DNA of 10,144 nt. It comes from an uncultured Lachnospiraceae bacterium (GTDB lineage Bacteria > Bacillota > Clostridia > Lachnospirales > Lachnospiraceae). This document shows positions 1 to 6,016 of this stretch, one piece after another. A model generated the notes under the pieces. The model was not told the origin of the DNA, made no database searches, and worked only from the letters and a program-made list of their open reading frames with translations. Within the stretch, counting starts at the first letter, position 1, and each line of letters begins with the position of its first letter. Where the stretch lies: NCBI GenBank assembly GCA_902463835.1, contig CABQGZ010000079.1, forward strand, positions 1 through 10,144, read 5' to 3'. The translations under genes were made by a program, and so were the position numbers.

Positions 1-1317
1 CAGTTCGATCTTCATTGGCACCTGATAGCCCGTTAACACCTCCATACAGAGCTTTCGCACCTGCTCCGCCGATTGAAAATCTCCCGCAATCCGCAATCCG
101 ATCTGGGTCCCGCCCGCCGCCGGATATCCATAGGCCTGGACTTCACGCACACGCTCGTCCAGCTTCAGCGCACTCTCAATCTCCTGTGGATAGATGTTCA
201 TGCCCGCCTTGATGATCAGGTCATCACTCCGGCCTCGGATCTTAAGCAATCCTGCGCGGTTGATCAGGGCGATATCTCCGGTACGAAGCCAGCCGTCCCG
301 CAGCACGGCCGCCGTCTTGTCCGGTTCGTTATAGTAGCCCGCCATCACGTTGCCGCCTTTTACATACAGCAGTCCTTCTTCCTCCGGCTCTGCGGCGCTT
401 CCATCCGCTCTGACTACCTTGATCTCTACCGATTTCAGCGGAATCCCCACACAGTCCGGGTATTCCCCGAACAGCTGCGGCGGCAGATAGCTGACTCTTG
501 GACAGGCTTCTGTCAGTCCATAGATATGGTAGATATCTGCCCGTGGAAATGCTCCGGCAATACGCAGTCCGGTTTCCCGATCCATGCACTCTCCGCTGAC
601 ACAGACGTGCTTTAAGGGGAGCTCTGTCCGCTTCCTTATAAAGCGCGTCATCAATCCAAGCAGCGTAGGCGTACCACAGAATGCAGTTACCCCGCAGCTT
701 TGTATCAGCTCCGGCATCTTTGGCGGATTGAAGGCCTGCGAATAGAAGCATACCTTCGTCCCCTTCCATAACGCGGTCAGAAACTCACCGGTCAGCACTG
801 CGCAATGGTACAGCGGTCGTGAGATGAGAATCGTATCTTCCACCCCTATGGCAAAATACCCGGCGATGTCCGTCACATTGGTAAGAATATTCTCCTCCGT
901 CAGCATCGCGCCCTTCGGACTTCCAGTAGTTCCGGAGGTACACATGATAAGGGCAGGGTGCATCTCCGGCTCTTTGTACTTTGCAGCCGGCAGCTGCTCC
1001 AGGGTAAGTACGCCGTTGTCATCTGTGATCACGGCATCCGGACCAATCTTGTCCAGAATCTTGTTGCAGTGCAGCTCCCCGTACCTTCTGGAGAGGGGTA
1101 CCGCTGTGATCCCTGCCGCAAAGCAGGAGAGCAGTGCCTTGGCTGCCATCATTTCGGATTGGCACAGAATCGCGCAGCAGCGAACTGCCCGGAGGCGCTG
1201 GCTGTACCACTCTGACAGTGTCACCAATTCCTCATAGCTATTTTCCTGAGCGCCTTCACAGACAAACTGCGTTGGATGCGCCAGCATCTTCTGTCTGATC
1301 TGTTCCCACAGTTTCAT
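1..1317 (-). CDS. Class I adenylate-forming enzyme (acyl/aryl-CoA ligase or stand-alone adenylation domain), 3' end missing
   Basis: This is an AMP-dependent synthetase/ligase, which would activate a carboxylic acid with ATP to an acyl-adenylate and pass it to CoA or a carrier-protein thiol. The frame stays open for 439 residues from the ATG at 1317 to the window edge. Core motifs occur in the expected order: the ATP-binding loop TSGTTGSPKG (residues 127-136), YGLTEA (about 266-271), the adenine/ribose motif RTGDIA (about 345-350) and the hinge motif GRSDDLIIKAGMNIYPQEIE (about 362-381). The C-terminal subdomain runs to the edge; the catalytic-lysine motif (PxTxxGK) should lie about 15-25 codons beyond it. 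The start is set by an AGGTGA ribosome binding site about 7 bases upstream, and the gene begins 6 bases after the upstream stop codon. The N-terminal part is short for an acyl-CoA synthetase, so the full enzyme would be about 460 residues. Substrate unknown. The family is certain; CoA ligase versus carrier-protein loader is undecided, though the acyltransferase-like neighbour makes carrier loading plausible. Confidence 0.93.
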   Translation of the reverse strand, partial: MKLWEQIRQKMLAHPTQFVCEGAQENSYEELVTLSEWYSQRLRAVRCCAILCQSEMMAAKALLSCFAAGITAVPLSRRYGELHCNKILDKIGPDAVITDDNGVLTLEQLPAAKYKEPEMHPALIMCTSGTTGSPKGAMLTEENILTNVTDIAGYFAIGVEDTILISRPLYHCAVLTGEFLTALWKGTKVCFYSQAFNPPKMPELIQSCGVTAFCGTPTLLGLMTRFIRKRTELPLKHVCVSGECMDRETGLRIAGAFPRADIYHIYGLTEACPRVSYLPPQLFGEYPDCVGIPLKSVEIKVVRADGSAAEPEEEGLLYVKGGNVMAGYYNEPDKTAAVLRDGWLRTGDIALINRAGLLKIRGRSDDLIIKAGMNIYPQEIESALKLDERVREVQAYGYPAAGGTQIGLRIAGDFQSAEQVRKLCMEVLTGYQVPMKIEL

Positions 1318-1323
1318 ATGCCA

Positions 1324-2313
1324 TCACCTCGTTCCTTTCTTTACAATCTTTGTCAACAGTTCCTCTTCCTTTTCTCTGATCATCCACATTTTCTTCTGGA
1401 TGATAGGCAGAACAGAATCGCGTCGGTGCATATGATGTGAGGCATAGAGCATGCGCATTGTATCCGCCTCCCTCACCAGCGGTTCATATTCCCTGCTGAA
1501 TTCCGGCTCCCAGCCAAGCGCCTCCTCCAGACATCTGATGCGCTCCAGCATTCCTTTTTTGTGTTCCCAGACAATGCGGAACACCCGGCGATCCATATGG
1601 GGATAGGGAATGGCGCCGTCATAGAGCCTGCCCACATATTTCGCCAGATACTCCTGCACCACGATTCCGTATACTTTTCCTTCTTCCTCCGGGGGATATT
1701 TCCACATGGAAGAGTCCAGATATTCTCCCAGCTTCTGCAAAACAGTCTCCGGCGAGAATTCCACAATGCTGTTTCTTGCTTTTATCCCGAAAAGAGCCTG
1801 ATACCCTCCCTTCTCTTTAACCACTTCCCTCCCGCGGTTAAATCCCTTCTGGGAAGTCCAGAATTTCTGACAGATCCAATTGGAATCATAAGCATAGATA
1901 CAATACGTCTTATCCTCCTGATCATAGCCGCAGATCACCCCATCGTGATCGAAATGCCGTTCTTTATACCAGCTCTTTCCCTCCACGTAGTAATCATCCA
2001 CACCAGAAAATACCACATAATATCCATGATCCAATAATTCCCGGATAACCGGATTGATATATCCCTTCAAATACCATGGGTCAAATTCCTTCACATCCAG
2101 GCACGTCATTTTGTTCCAATGGGAATCAGTCACCCCTGCCTCCGGTGTGGTAAAGCCCCACTGAAATCTGCGGTTACACTCCAGCTGCATGACCTGATTG
2201 AGGCACCAGTTGCGGATGGATGGATTGCCTGCTGCCGGAGCCATTGCAGCCGCCTGGTTGTGATACGTCGTATAGAATGGCTCCCCCAATGGGAGTTCCA
2301 CATGCTTTTTCAT
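1324..2313 (-). CDS. Papain/C39-like protein resembling BtrH N-terminal domain (putative acyltransferase or peptidase)
   Basis: The 329-residue soluble protein has no signal peptide or membrane helix. Its middle part (about residues 90-160) has a pattern I associate with the BtrH_N/C39-like fold: a helix ending in a position where the chain holds a ligand (IRELLDHGYYVVFSGVDDYY), then a His-containing strand (HFDHDGVICGYD) and an acidic strand (YAYDSNW). In this fold the Cys, His and Asp form the catalytic site; BtrH itself moves an acyl group from a carrier protein onto an aminoglycoside. The candidate nucleophile here is the Cys in NWCLNQ (about residue 37), but the N-terminal motif is not a clear match to the family. 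The C-terminal third is helical and charged, like the C-terminal region of BtrH relatives. The start overlaps the upstream stop as ATGA and has an AAGGGTGA site. The family assignment is tentative; an inactive or peptidase-like role is possible. Confidence 0.6.
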   Translation of the reverse strand: MKKHVELPLGEPFYTTYHNQAAAMAPAAGNPSIRNWCLNQVMQLECNRRFQWGFTTPEAGVTDSHWNKMTCLDVKEFDPWYLKGYINPVIRELLDHGYYVVFSGVDDYYVEGKSWYKERHFDHDGVICGYDQEDKTYCIYAYDSNWICQKFWTSQKGFNRGREVVKEKGGYQALFGIKARNSIVEFSPETVLQKLGEYLDSSMWKYPPEEEGKVYGIVVQEYLAKYVGRLYDGAIPYPHMDRRVFRIVWEHKKGMLERIRCLEEALGWEPEFSREYEPLVREADTMRMLYASHHMHRRDSVLPIIQKKMWMIREKEEELLTKIVKKGTR

Positions 2314-2942
2314 CTGTTTCTCACCCTTTCCACTTCGTATTTCACCCGCTCATAGCACTCCTCCTCCGGCAGCTCCGTGGAGATCAGCACACCGCCGTTG
2401 GCCTTGCAGATGTCAATGTATTCCTGCCGCAGTCTGTACTGCAGCTCCATATCAATATAGCGTTCCTTCTCCTCCGGACGTCTGCGCACACGCGCTACCG
2501 CAGTCTCCACCGGCACGTCAAAGAAAAAGGCAATATCCGGTTTTACAATCGTCTCCGCGATCTCATAGATCCAGGCATCCTCCGTAAATCCTCTCGCCCG
2601 AAGATTGGCAAGGCAGGAATAGAAATAACGGTCGCTCAGCACCAGCCTCCCCTGCTCCAGCGCGGGCTCGATCACCTTGCTTCCATGCTGCAAACGGTCG
2701 CTGGCCGCAAGCAGGGAGAGGCTCCGGTAATCGTAAGCGTCATGATCCGGGCAGTCCATATAGGTTCGGAAGATCTCCGAATTCCGCACCGCATTGGTGG
2801 GCTGCTTCGTCACGAAGATCTCCTTCTGTTCCAGATCTGCCATCAGCCGGTTCATCATGGTCGTCTTCCCGCATCCGTCCAGACCGCAAAAGGTAAACAG
2901 CAGCCCTTCCGTTCGGTTGGGTCTCATCCTAAGCTTTCTCAT
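2310..2942 (-). CDS. Thymidylate-kinase-like P-loop nucleotide kinase
   Basis: The 210-residue protein has the order of motifs seen in dTMP kinases: Walker A GLDGCGKTT (residues 20-28), SDRLQH (81-86, the ADRxxH motif), LSDRYFYSCLA (102-112, the DRY motif), KPDIAFFFDVP (134-144) and an arginine-rich lid RVRRRPEEKERYI (151-163). The canonical REPGGT segment, which follows the P-loop in housekeeping enzymes, is replaced by TKQPTN (45-50). This suggests a specialised paralogue, not the cell's main dTMP kinase. A perfect AAGGAGGTGA site lies 7 bases before the ATG, inside the end of the upstream gene, and the start overlaps that gene's stop codon (ATGA). The likely reaction is phosphate transfer from ATP to a nucleotide or nucleotide-like substrate; the real substrate may differ from dTMP. 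Its position between a nucleotidyltransferase and an acyltransferase-like gene argues for a pathway role. Confidence 0.85.
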   Translation of the reverse strand: MRKLRMRPNRTEGLLFTFCGLDGCGKTTMMNRLMADLEQKEIFVTKQPTNAVRNSEIFRTYMDCPDHDAYDYRSLSLLAASDRLQHGSKVIEPALEQGRLVLSDRYFYSCLANLRARGFTEDAWIYEIAETIVKPDIAFFFDVPVETAVARVRRRPEEKERYIDMELQYRLRQEYIDICKANGGVLISTELPEEECYERVKYEVERVRNR

Positions 2943-4015
2943 ATTGTTTTCACCTCCTTCAGATCTGCCCTGCGTTCTTCCAGAAAGAACCGCGCTGTAA
3001 TATCTGTTGTGTCATAGCGGTACAGCTTCTTTTCCTTTGGAGCAATAACCTGGTGCAGGAAGTCTGTCTCCCCCGCCAACGCCCGCCCGGCCTGCTCCAG
3101 CAGCCACGCGTCCTCCATATCGAACAATTCCGCAGTCTGAAGGATTGCAAATCCGCATATTTTTTCCATCTCCAGCTCCCTGACTCTCGCAAAAAGCTTT
3201 CGGATATCCTGTTCCGTCATCTCCTCCAGCAGCATATAGAGATCCATATACTTGTACAGCGTCATGTCGCGATGCATCTCCACCCAGGGCAGCGTTGTGG
3301 CTTCCTTATACAGGTGGCCGCACAGATGAAGGAAGAAATCCTCGGTACAAAGCGTTGGGATACAGACACCATAGATTCCCTGAGGCGCCATATTCTCCAG
3401 CATCGCCTTGAGGGAGGTGTCCTCACTGTTCTTGTAGTCCAGGGAAAAATTGATATCTACCTCCAGATACTTCATTTCCGGCATATTCATCTCCTTGATG
3501 TAGGGCACCGTCTCTCCCCGTGTCATCTTCGATTCGATAATTTCTCTCCTGCTGGCCGGAACGAATACGCCGTTGCGGATATTGCCCTGCCGGAATCCGG
3601 CAGCCGCCAACATGTTCCCTACGGTTGTCACATCCGCCGGATGAACCAGCAGATCGATATCGTTGGAGGTTCGATATCCCTCCGGATACAGTCCGCACAG
3701 CAGCGCGCCTTTCAGCATGGCCACATTGCATCGACAGCCCCGCAGCAGACCGGCAATGTACGCCACACACGCCAGAAAACTGCGATTTTTCCTTACATTC
3801 TGCTCATATGCCCCTTTCAGGGAATTGCGAAATTCCCGGTTTACCTTGCCCAGCAGATTCTGAGCCTTGAGTGTGCCGTAGGCCACCCCCTGCATGCGAT
3901 TGAAGAACAGCTGCCCCAGCACATGGGGCGTTGCGTGCTCCAACAATCCCTCGTCGCATGTCTCACTTTTGAATTTACAGAGCGCCTTAAATAATTGTTG
4001 TTCCTTTGTCTTCAT
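2939..4015 (-). CDS. Nucleotidyltransferase-fold protein, NTP_transf_5 (PF14907) type
   Basis: This 358-residue protein looks like the uncharacterised nucleotidyltransferase family that often accompanies peptide or natural-product clusters. It has the LKG motif (101-103), then RTSNDIDLLV (115-124) carrying the two metal-binding aspartates D119 and D121, and a third acidic strand LEVDINFSLD (184-193) with D187 as the likely third ligand. The helical second half contains FFLHLCGHLYKEA (227-239) and a D-x-Y-M-L-L helix (near 258-263), both typical of the family. All catalytic positions appear intact, so it may transfer a nucleoside monophosphate to a small molecule or protein. The ATG has an AAGGAA site about 11 bases upstream. 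The gene starts 19 bases after the holin gene and its stop overlaps the kinase start by 4 bases. Substrate unknown; family call fairly strong. Confidence 0.8.
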   Translation of the reverse strand: MKTKEQQLFKALCKFKSETCDEGLLEHATPHVLGQLFFNRMQGVAYGTLKAQNLLGKVNREFRNSLKGAYEQNVRKNRSFLACVAYIAGLLRGCRCNVAMLKGALLCGLYPEGYRTSNDIDLLVHPADVTTVGNMLAAAGFRQGNIRNGVFVPASRREIIESKMTRGETVPYIKEMNMPEMKYLEVDINFSLDYKNSEDTSLKAMLENMAPQGIYGVCIPTLCTEDFFLHLCGHLYKEATTLPWVEMHRDMTLYKYMDLYMLLEEMTEQDIRKLFARVRELEMEKICGFAILQTAELFDMEDAWLLEQAGRALAGETDFLHQVIAPKEKKLYRYDTTDITARFFLEERRADLKEVKTI

Positions 4016-4033
4016 TTTCTTCTTTTCCTTTCT

Positions 4034-4324
4034 CTACTCGTCTTTCTTTTTCTGAATATGCAGCTGATTGATGTACACACTGGCGCTTGCTGCCAAAATG
4101 CCCTGGGTCACAGCCGTAAAAACCGCGGCGGCAAGCTCTTGGTATGTACCGATGTCACAGGCTGCGGTCACCCATATGGCCGCCAAAAGTACGGCTATGA
4201 TCCCGAGCACCGCCGGAATCCTTGTATCCGGCAGCTGACTTTTCTTAAGGCCCATTCCAATAAGGTACAGAACGGGAATCAGGATAAGCAGCTCGGATCG
4301 GATGTATTCCTGATAGTTCATCAT
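4034..4324 (-). CDS. Phage-type holin (Hol44 / Phage_holin_5_2 type)
   Basis: The 96-residue membrane protein has three hydrophobic stretches (about residues 11-27, 36-54 and 63-85), a charged C-terminal tail (QKKKDE), and the family-like ends NYQEYIRSELLILIPVLYLIG and ITQGILxAxxSVYINQ-type sequence (AVTQGILAASASVYINQ, 71-87). In phages, such holins open the cytoplasmic membrane so that an endolysin can reach the wall. Here the gene follows an XhlA-like gene by 18 bases, as in phage lysis cassettes, but the next gene is a nucleotidyltransferase and no endolysin is in view. Two ATG codons stand in tandem at the start; the AGGAG site lies 8 bases before the first. A role in export of a co-encoded product, as proposed for holin-like TcdE, is only an inference. 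Confidence 0.8.
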   Translation of the reverse strand: MMNYQEYIRSELLILIPVLYLIGMGLKKSQLPDTRIPAVLGIIAVLLAAIWVTAACDIGTYQELAAAVFTAVTQGILAASASVYINQLHIQKKKDE

Positions 4325-4342
4325 GAAAATCTCTCCTTTCTC

Positions 4343-4633
4343 TCACGCCAGGACCATTCCAATGACTGCCGAGATCAATCCTCCTGCCAGCGCAGCAATG
4401 ATTGCCGTGACAATCTGCTGCATCCGCACCCGGGGCTGACTCTCGATCTCATCAATCTTTTGTTCATGTCTTGCAAGATGTTCGTTTGTGTGTTTCAGTT
4501 CCGTGGCCAACGTGACCAGCGTCTCATTCATGGAACGTATCTCGGTCTGCACCGCTTTCAGATCCGAGATCTCCCGCTCCATTGTCTGAATCCGCTGCTC
4601 GTGCCGCTCCAGAACAATCTTTGTGTCCTCCAT
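4343..4633 (-). CDS. XhlA-like coiled-coil membrane protein
   Basis: The 96-residue protein has a long charged helix with heptad character (about residues 5-66, rich in E, K, Q and H) and a single C-terminal membrane anchor (about 73-95, ITAIIAALAGG-like hydrophobic run ending at the C-terminus). This is the architecture of XhlA/hemolysin-like phage proteins, which partner a holin in Bacillus PBSX-type lysis cassettes. It is the first gene of the minus-strand block. Its ATG is preceded by a strong AAAGGAG site 8 bases upstream, and a TATAAT box lies 33 bases upstream of the ATG. Because coiled-coil sequences converge, the assignment depends mostly on size, architecture and the adjacent holin. 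Confidence 0.75.
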   Translation of the reverse strand: MEDTKIVLERHEQRIQTMEREISDLKAVQTEIRSMNETLVTLATELKHTNEHLARHEQKIDEIESQPRVRMQQIVTAIIAALAGGLISAVIGMVLA

Positions 4634-4666
4634 GTCTTTTTCTCCTTTGTCTTCGGCTGTGAGTTC

Positions 4667-4672
4667 ATTATA
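4667..4672 (-). promoter_or_regulatory. Candidate -10 box of the minus-strand operon
   Basis: A perfect TATAAT (minus strand) lies 33 bases upstream of the XhlA-like ATG. At the usual 16-18 base distance no TTGACA-like -35 box exists; that place is occupied by the palindrome at 4678-4704. This is the pattern of a promoter that depends on, or is blocked by, a DNA-binding regulator. Seen in sequence; its use as a promoter is inferred. Confidence 0.5.
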
Positions 4673-4677
4673 TAAGC

Positions 4678-4704
4678 TAACCCGGACAACTCCTGTCCGG
4701 GTTA
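4678..4704. promoter_or_regulatory. Perfect palindrome, candidate operator (or hairpin) in divergent promoter region
   Basis: Arms TAACCCGGACA and TGTCCGGGTTA (11 bases, no mismatch) flank a 5-base spacer. Neither strand shows a clear run of T directly after the stem, and both flanking genes point away from it, so there is no transcript here that needs ending. It starts 5 bases upstream of the TATAAT box for the minus-strand operon and covers the -35 zone. An operator for a dimeric regulator is the simplest reading. An intrinsic terminator or a leader hairpin of a transcript starting further upstream are alternatives. Confidence 0.55.
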
Positions 4705-4705
4705 A

Positions 4706-4720
4706 AATAAAAATTTTATT
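4706..4720. repeat. AT-rich palindrome next to the GC-rich palindrome
   Basis: AATAAAA and TTTTATT surround a single central A, giving a perfect 15-base palindrome 1 base from the previous one. It may be an upstream (UP-like) element, a flexible bend or chance in AT-rich DNA. No function can be assigned. Confidence 0.35.
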
Positions 4721-4753
4721 GCATTTATCTCTTACGAAAGCAAGAAAAACCTC

Positions 4754-4782
4754 TTTACAGATACCATAAATTCTTTTACAAT
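4754..4782 (+). promoter_or_regulatory. Sigma-A-type promoter for the membrane protein / activase pair
   Basis: TTTACA (4754-4759) and TACAAT (4777-4782) are separated by 17 bases, each one mismatch from the consensus. Transcription would begin near 4789, leaving a leader of about 30 bases before the ATG at 4820 with its AAGGAGG site at 4804-4810. Confidence 0.7.
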
Positions 4783-4819
4783 AGTCTTGTATATTTTAAC
4801 CGCAAGGAGGAGTTTATTC

Positions 4820-5182
4820 ATGACAAAAAAAGAATTTTTAAAACAGCCGGAATGTAAGAAATGCGCCGGCAACATCAATGGCGCTGCCATCACCCTGTAC
4901 ATCTGCGCCGGTCTTAGTCTGGTCCTCAATGTGCTTGCCAGCAATATCCTGGGGCTTCTTGATGTTCTCGTCATTGTTGGCCTGGCGCTTGGCATTCATC
5001 TGGCACAGAGCCGCGTGTGTGCAATTCTCGTTCTGGCATATGCGATCTATAATACCATCTATATGATCGTCGCCACCGGGAAAGTCGGCGGATATCTAAT
5101 CATCATCGCCGCTGTCTATGGCGTGATGGCTACCTTCCAGTTCCAGAAAGCATGGAAGAATTATCAACAGAATGGGATGTGA
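4820..5182 (+). CDS. Small four-helix membrane protein, unknown function
   Basis: I do not recognise this 120-residue protein. It has a short cytosolic-looking N-terminus with a CxxC pair (ECKKC, residues 11-15), four hydrophobic segments (about 20-40, 43-62, 66-85 and 90-108) and a basic/polar tail (QKAWKNYQQ). The start at 4820 is chosen over an in-frame ATG at 4787 because AAGGAGG ends 9 bases before it and the upstream ATG would overlap the expected transcription start. The gene ends 4 bases before the radical-SAM activase start, so the two are probably cotranscribed from the promoter at 4754-4782. The layout resembles small polytopic proteins of Clostridia, but nothing in the sequence gives a function; the CxxC may or may not bind metal. 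Confidence 0.85.
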   Translation: MTKKEFLKQPECKKCAGNINGAAITLYICAGLSLVLNVLASNILGLLDVLVIVGLALGIHLAQSRVCAILVLAYAIYNTIYMIVATGKVGGYLIIIAAVYGVMATFQFQKAWKNYQQNGM

Positions 5183-5186
5183 TACT

Positions 5187-5882
5187 TTGAATATACAGGG
5201 CTTTCAAAAGACAACTTTGCTGGACTACCCTGGACATGTTGCAGCCACCGTCTTTTTCGGCGGCTGCAACTTTCGCTGTCCCTTCTGCCACAACGGCGAC
5301 CTGGTGCTCTCCCCGGACGCGCCTTCCGACTTTTCCTGTGAAGAGATCCTGGCTTACCTGGACAAGCGGAAAAAGATTCTGGATGGCATCTGTGTTACCG
5401 GCGGAGAACCAACGCTGCAAAAAGATCTCGTCCCCTTTCTCGCTGATGTGAAACAGCTCGGGCTCAAGGTGAAGCTCGACACCAACGGCTACCGCCCGGA
5501 TGTACTGGCAGAATTGTGTGGGAAGGGTCTCGTGGATTATGTGGCCATGGATATCAAAGGGGCACCTGACAAATACGCCGCCATCTGCGGACTTTCCCAG
5601 ATGGATTTTACCCGAATTGAGCAATCGGCCGCTTTTTTGATGGATTGTGGTCTGGATTATGAGTTCCGCACCACCGTCTCAAAAGAATTTCATTCCAAAG
5701 AAGATTTTCATGATATTGGCTCCTGGATCAAAGGCGCTAAAGCATATTATCTACAGAGCTATAAGGATTCGCCCCAGGTGATCTCGCCCGGCTTCTCCGC
5801 CTACACGCCCACGGAGCTTGCTGAATTTCGGGAACTTCTTGTGAACTATATCTCCCACGTGGAGATCCGCGGGGTTGACTAA
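5187..5882 (+). CDS. nrdG: Anaerobic ribonucleoside-triphosphate reductase activating protein (radical SAM, NrdG2 type)
   Basis: The enzyme would use a [4Fe-4S] cluster and S-adenosylmethionine to form the glycyl radical on the anaerobic ribonucleotide reductase NrdD. The cluster motif CNFRCPFC (Cys 27, 31, 34; CX3CX2C) follows a typical N-terminus (QKTTLLDYPGHVAATVFFGG), and the SAM-binding segment VTGGEPTLQ is at about 70-78. Length is 231 residues, normal for this subfamily, which lacks extra ferredoxin domains. The start is placed at TTG 5187, which gives the usual family N-terminus and has GGATGTGA, one base off GGAGGTGA, 4 bases before it. An in-frame ATG at 5172 would overlap the previous gene by 11 bases. 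No NrdD gene is nearby, so the partner is encoded elsewhere; related activases for other glycyl-radical enzymes are a lesser possibility. Confidence 0.88.
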   Translation: MNIQGFQKTTLLDYPGHVAATVFFGGCNFRCPFCHNGDLVLSPDAPSDFSCEEILAYLDKRKKILDGICVTGGEPTLQKDLVPFLADVKQLGLKVKLDTNGYRPDVLAELCGKGLVDYVAMDIKGAPDKYAAICGLSQMDFTRIEQSAAFLMDCGLDYEFRTTVSKEFHSKEDFHDIGSWIKGAKAYYLQSYKDSPQVISPGFSAYTPTELAEFRELLVNYISHVEIRGVD

Positions 5883-5951
5883 CGCATGGGTTCTTGTAAC
5901 ATACCTTATAACCATAGCCAATACGTCGGATATCCAATTTTCACTGACTGA

Positions 5952-6006
5952 CGCGGCTTTCCCTTGCAGCATGCCTCACACAGAGGACAGACAAAGGAAA
6001 ACCGCG
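5952..6006. terminator. Weak candidate hairpin between convergent genes
   Basis: The 134-base gap between the convergent stops at 5882 and 6017 holds arms CGCGGCTTTCC and GGAAAACCGCG, which pair at 10 of 11 positions around a loop of about 33 bases. On the plus strand a T-rich but broken stretch follows. A bidirectional terminator is expected at this place, but the long loop makes this candidate weak. Confidence 0.35.
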
Positions 6007-6016
6007 CCATATCTTT

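Noticed and set aside
73..615. Open frame of 180 codons on the plus strand
   Set aside because: It lies antisense to the adenylating enzyme, whose motifs are unmistakable, and its translation has no recognisable domain.
2220..3994. Long plus-strand open frames (2220-3017 and 3053-3994)
   Set aside because: They are antisense to the kinase and nucleotidyltransferase genes, lack plausible ribosome sites, and give low-complexity His/Gln/Arg-rich proteins typical of shadow frames.
4678..4704. Palindrome as an ordinary intrinsic terminator
   Set aside because: Both flanking genes run away from it and no T-run directly follows the stem on either strand. Kept as a candidate operator, with the terminator reading noted.
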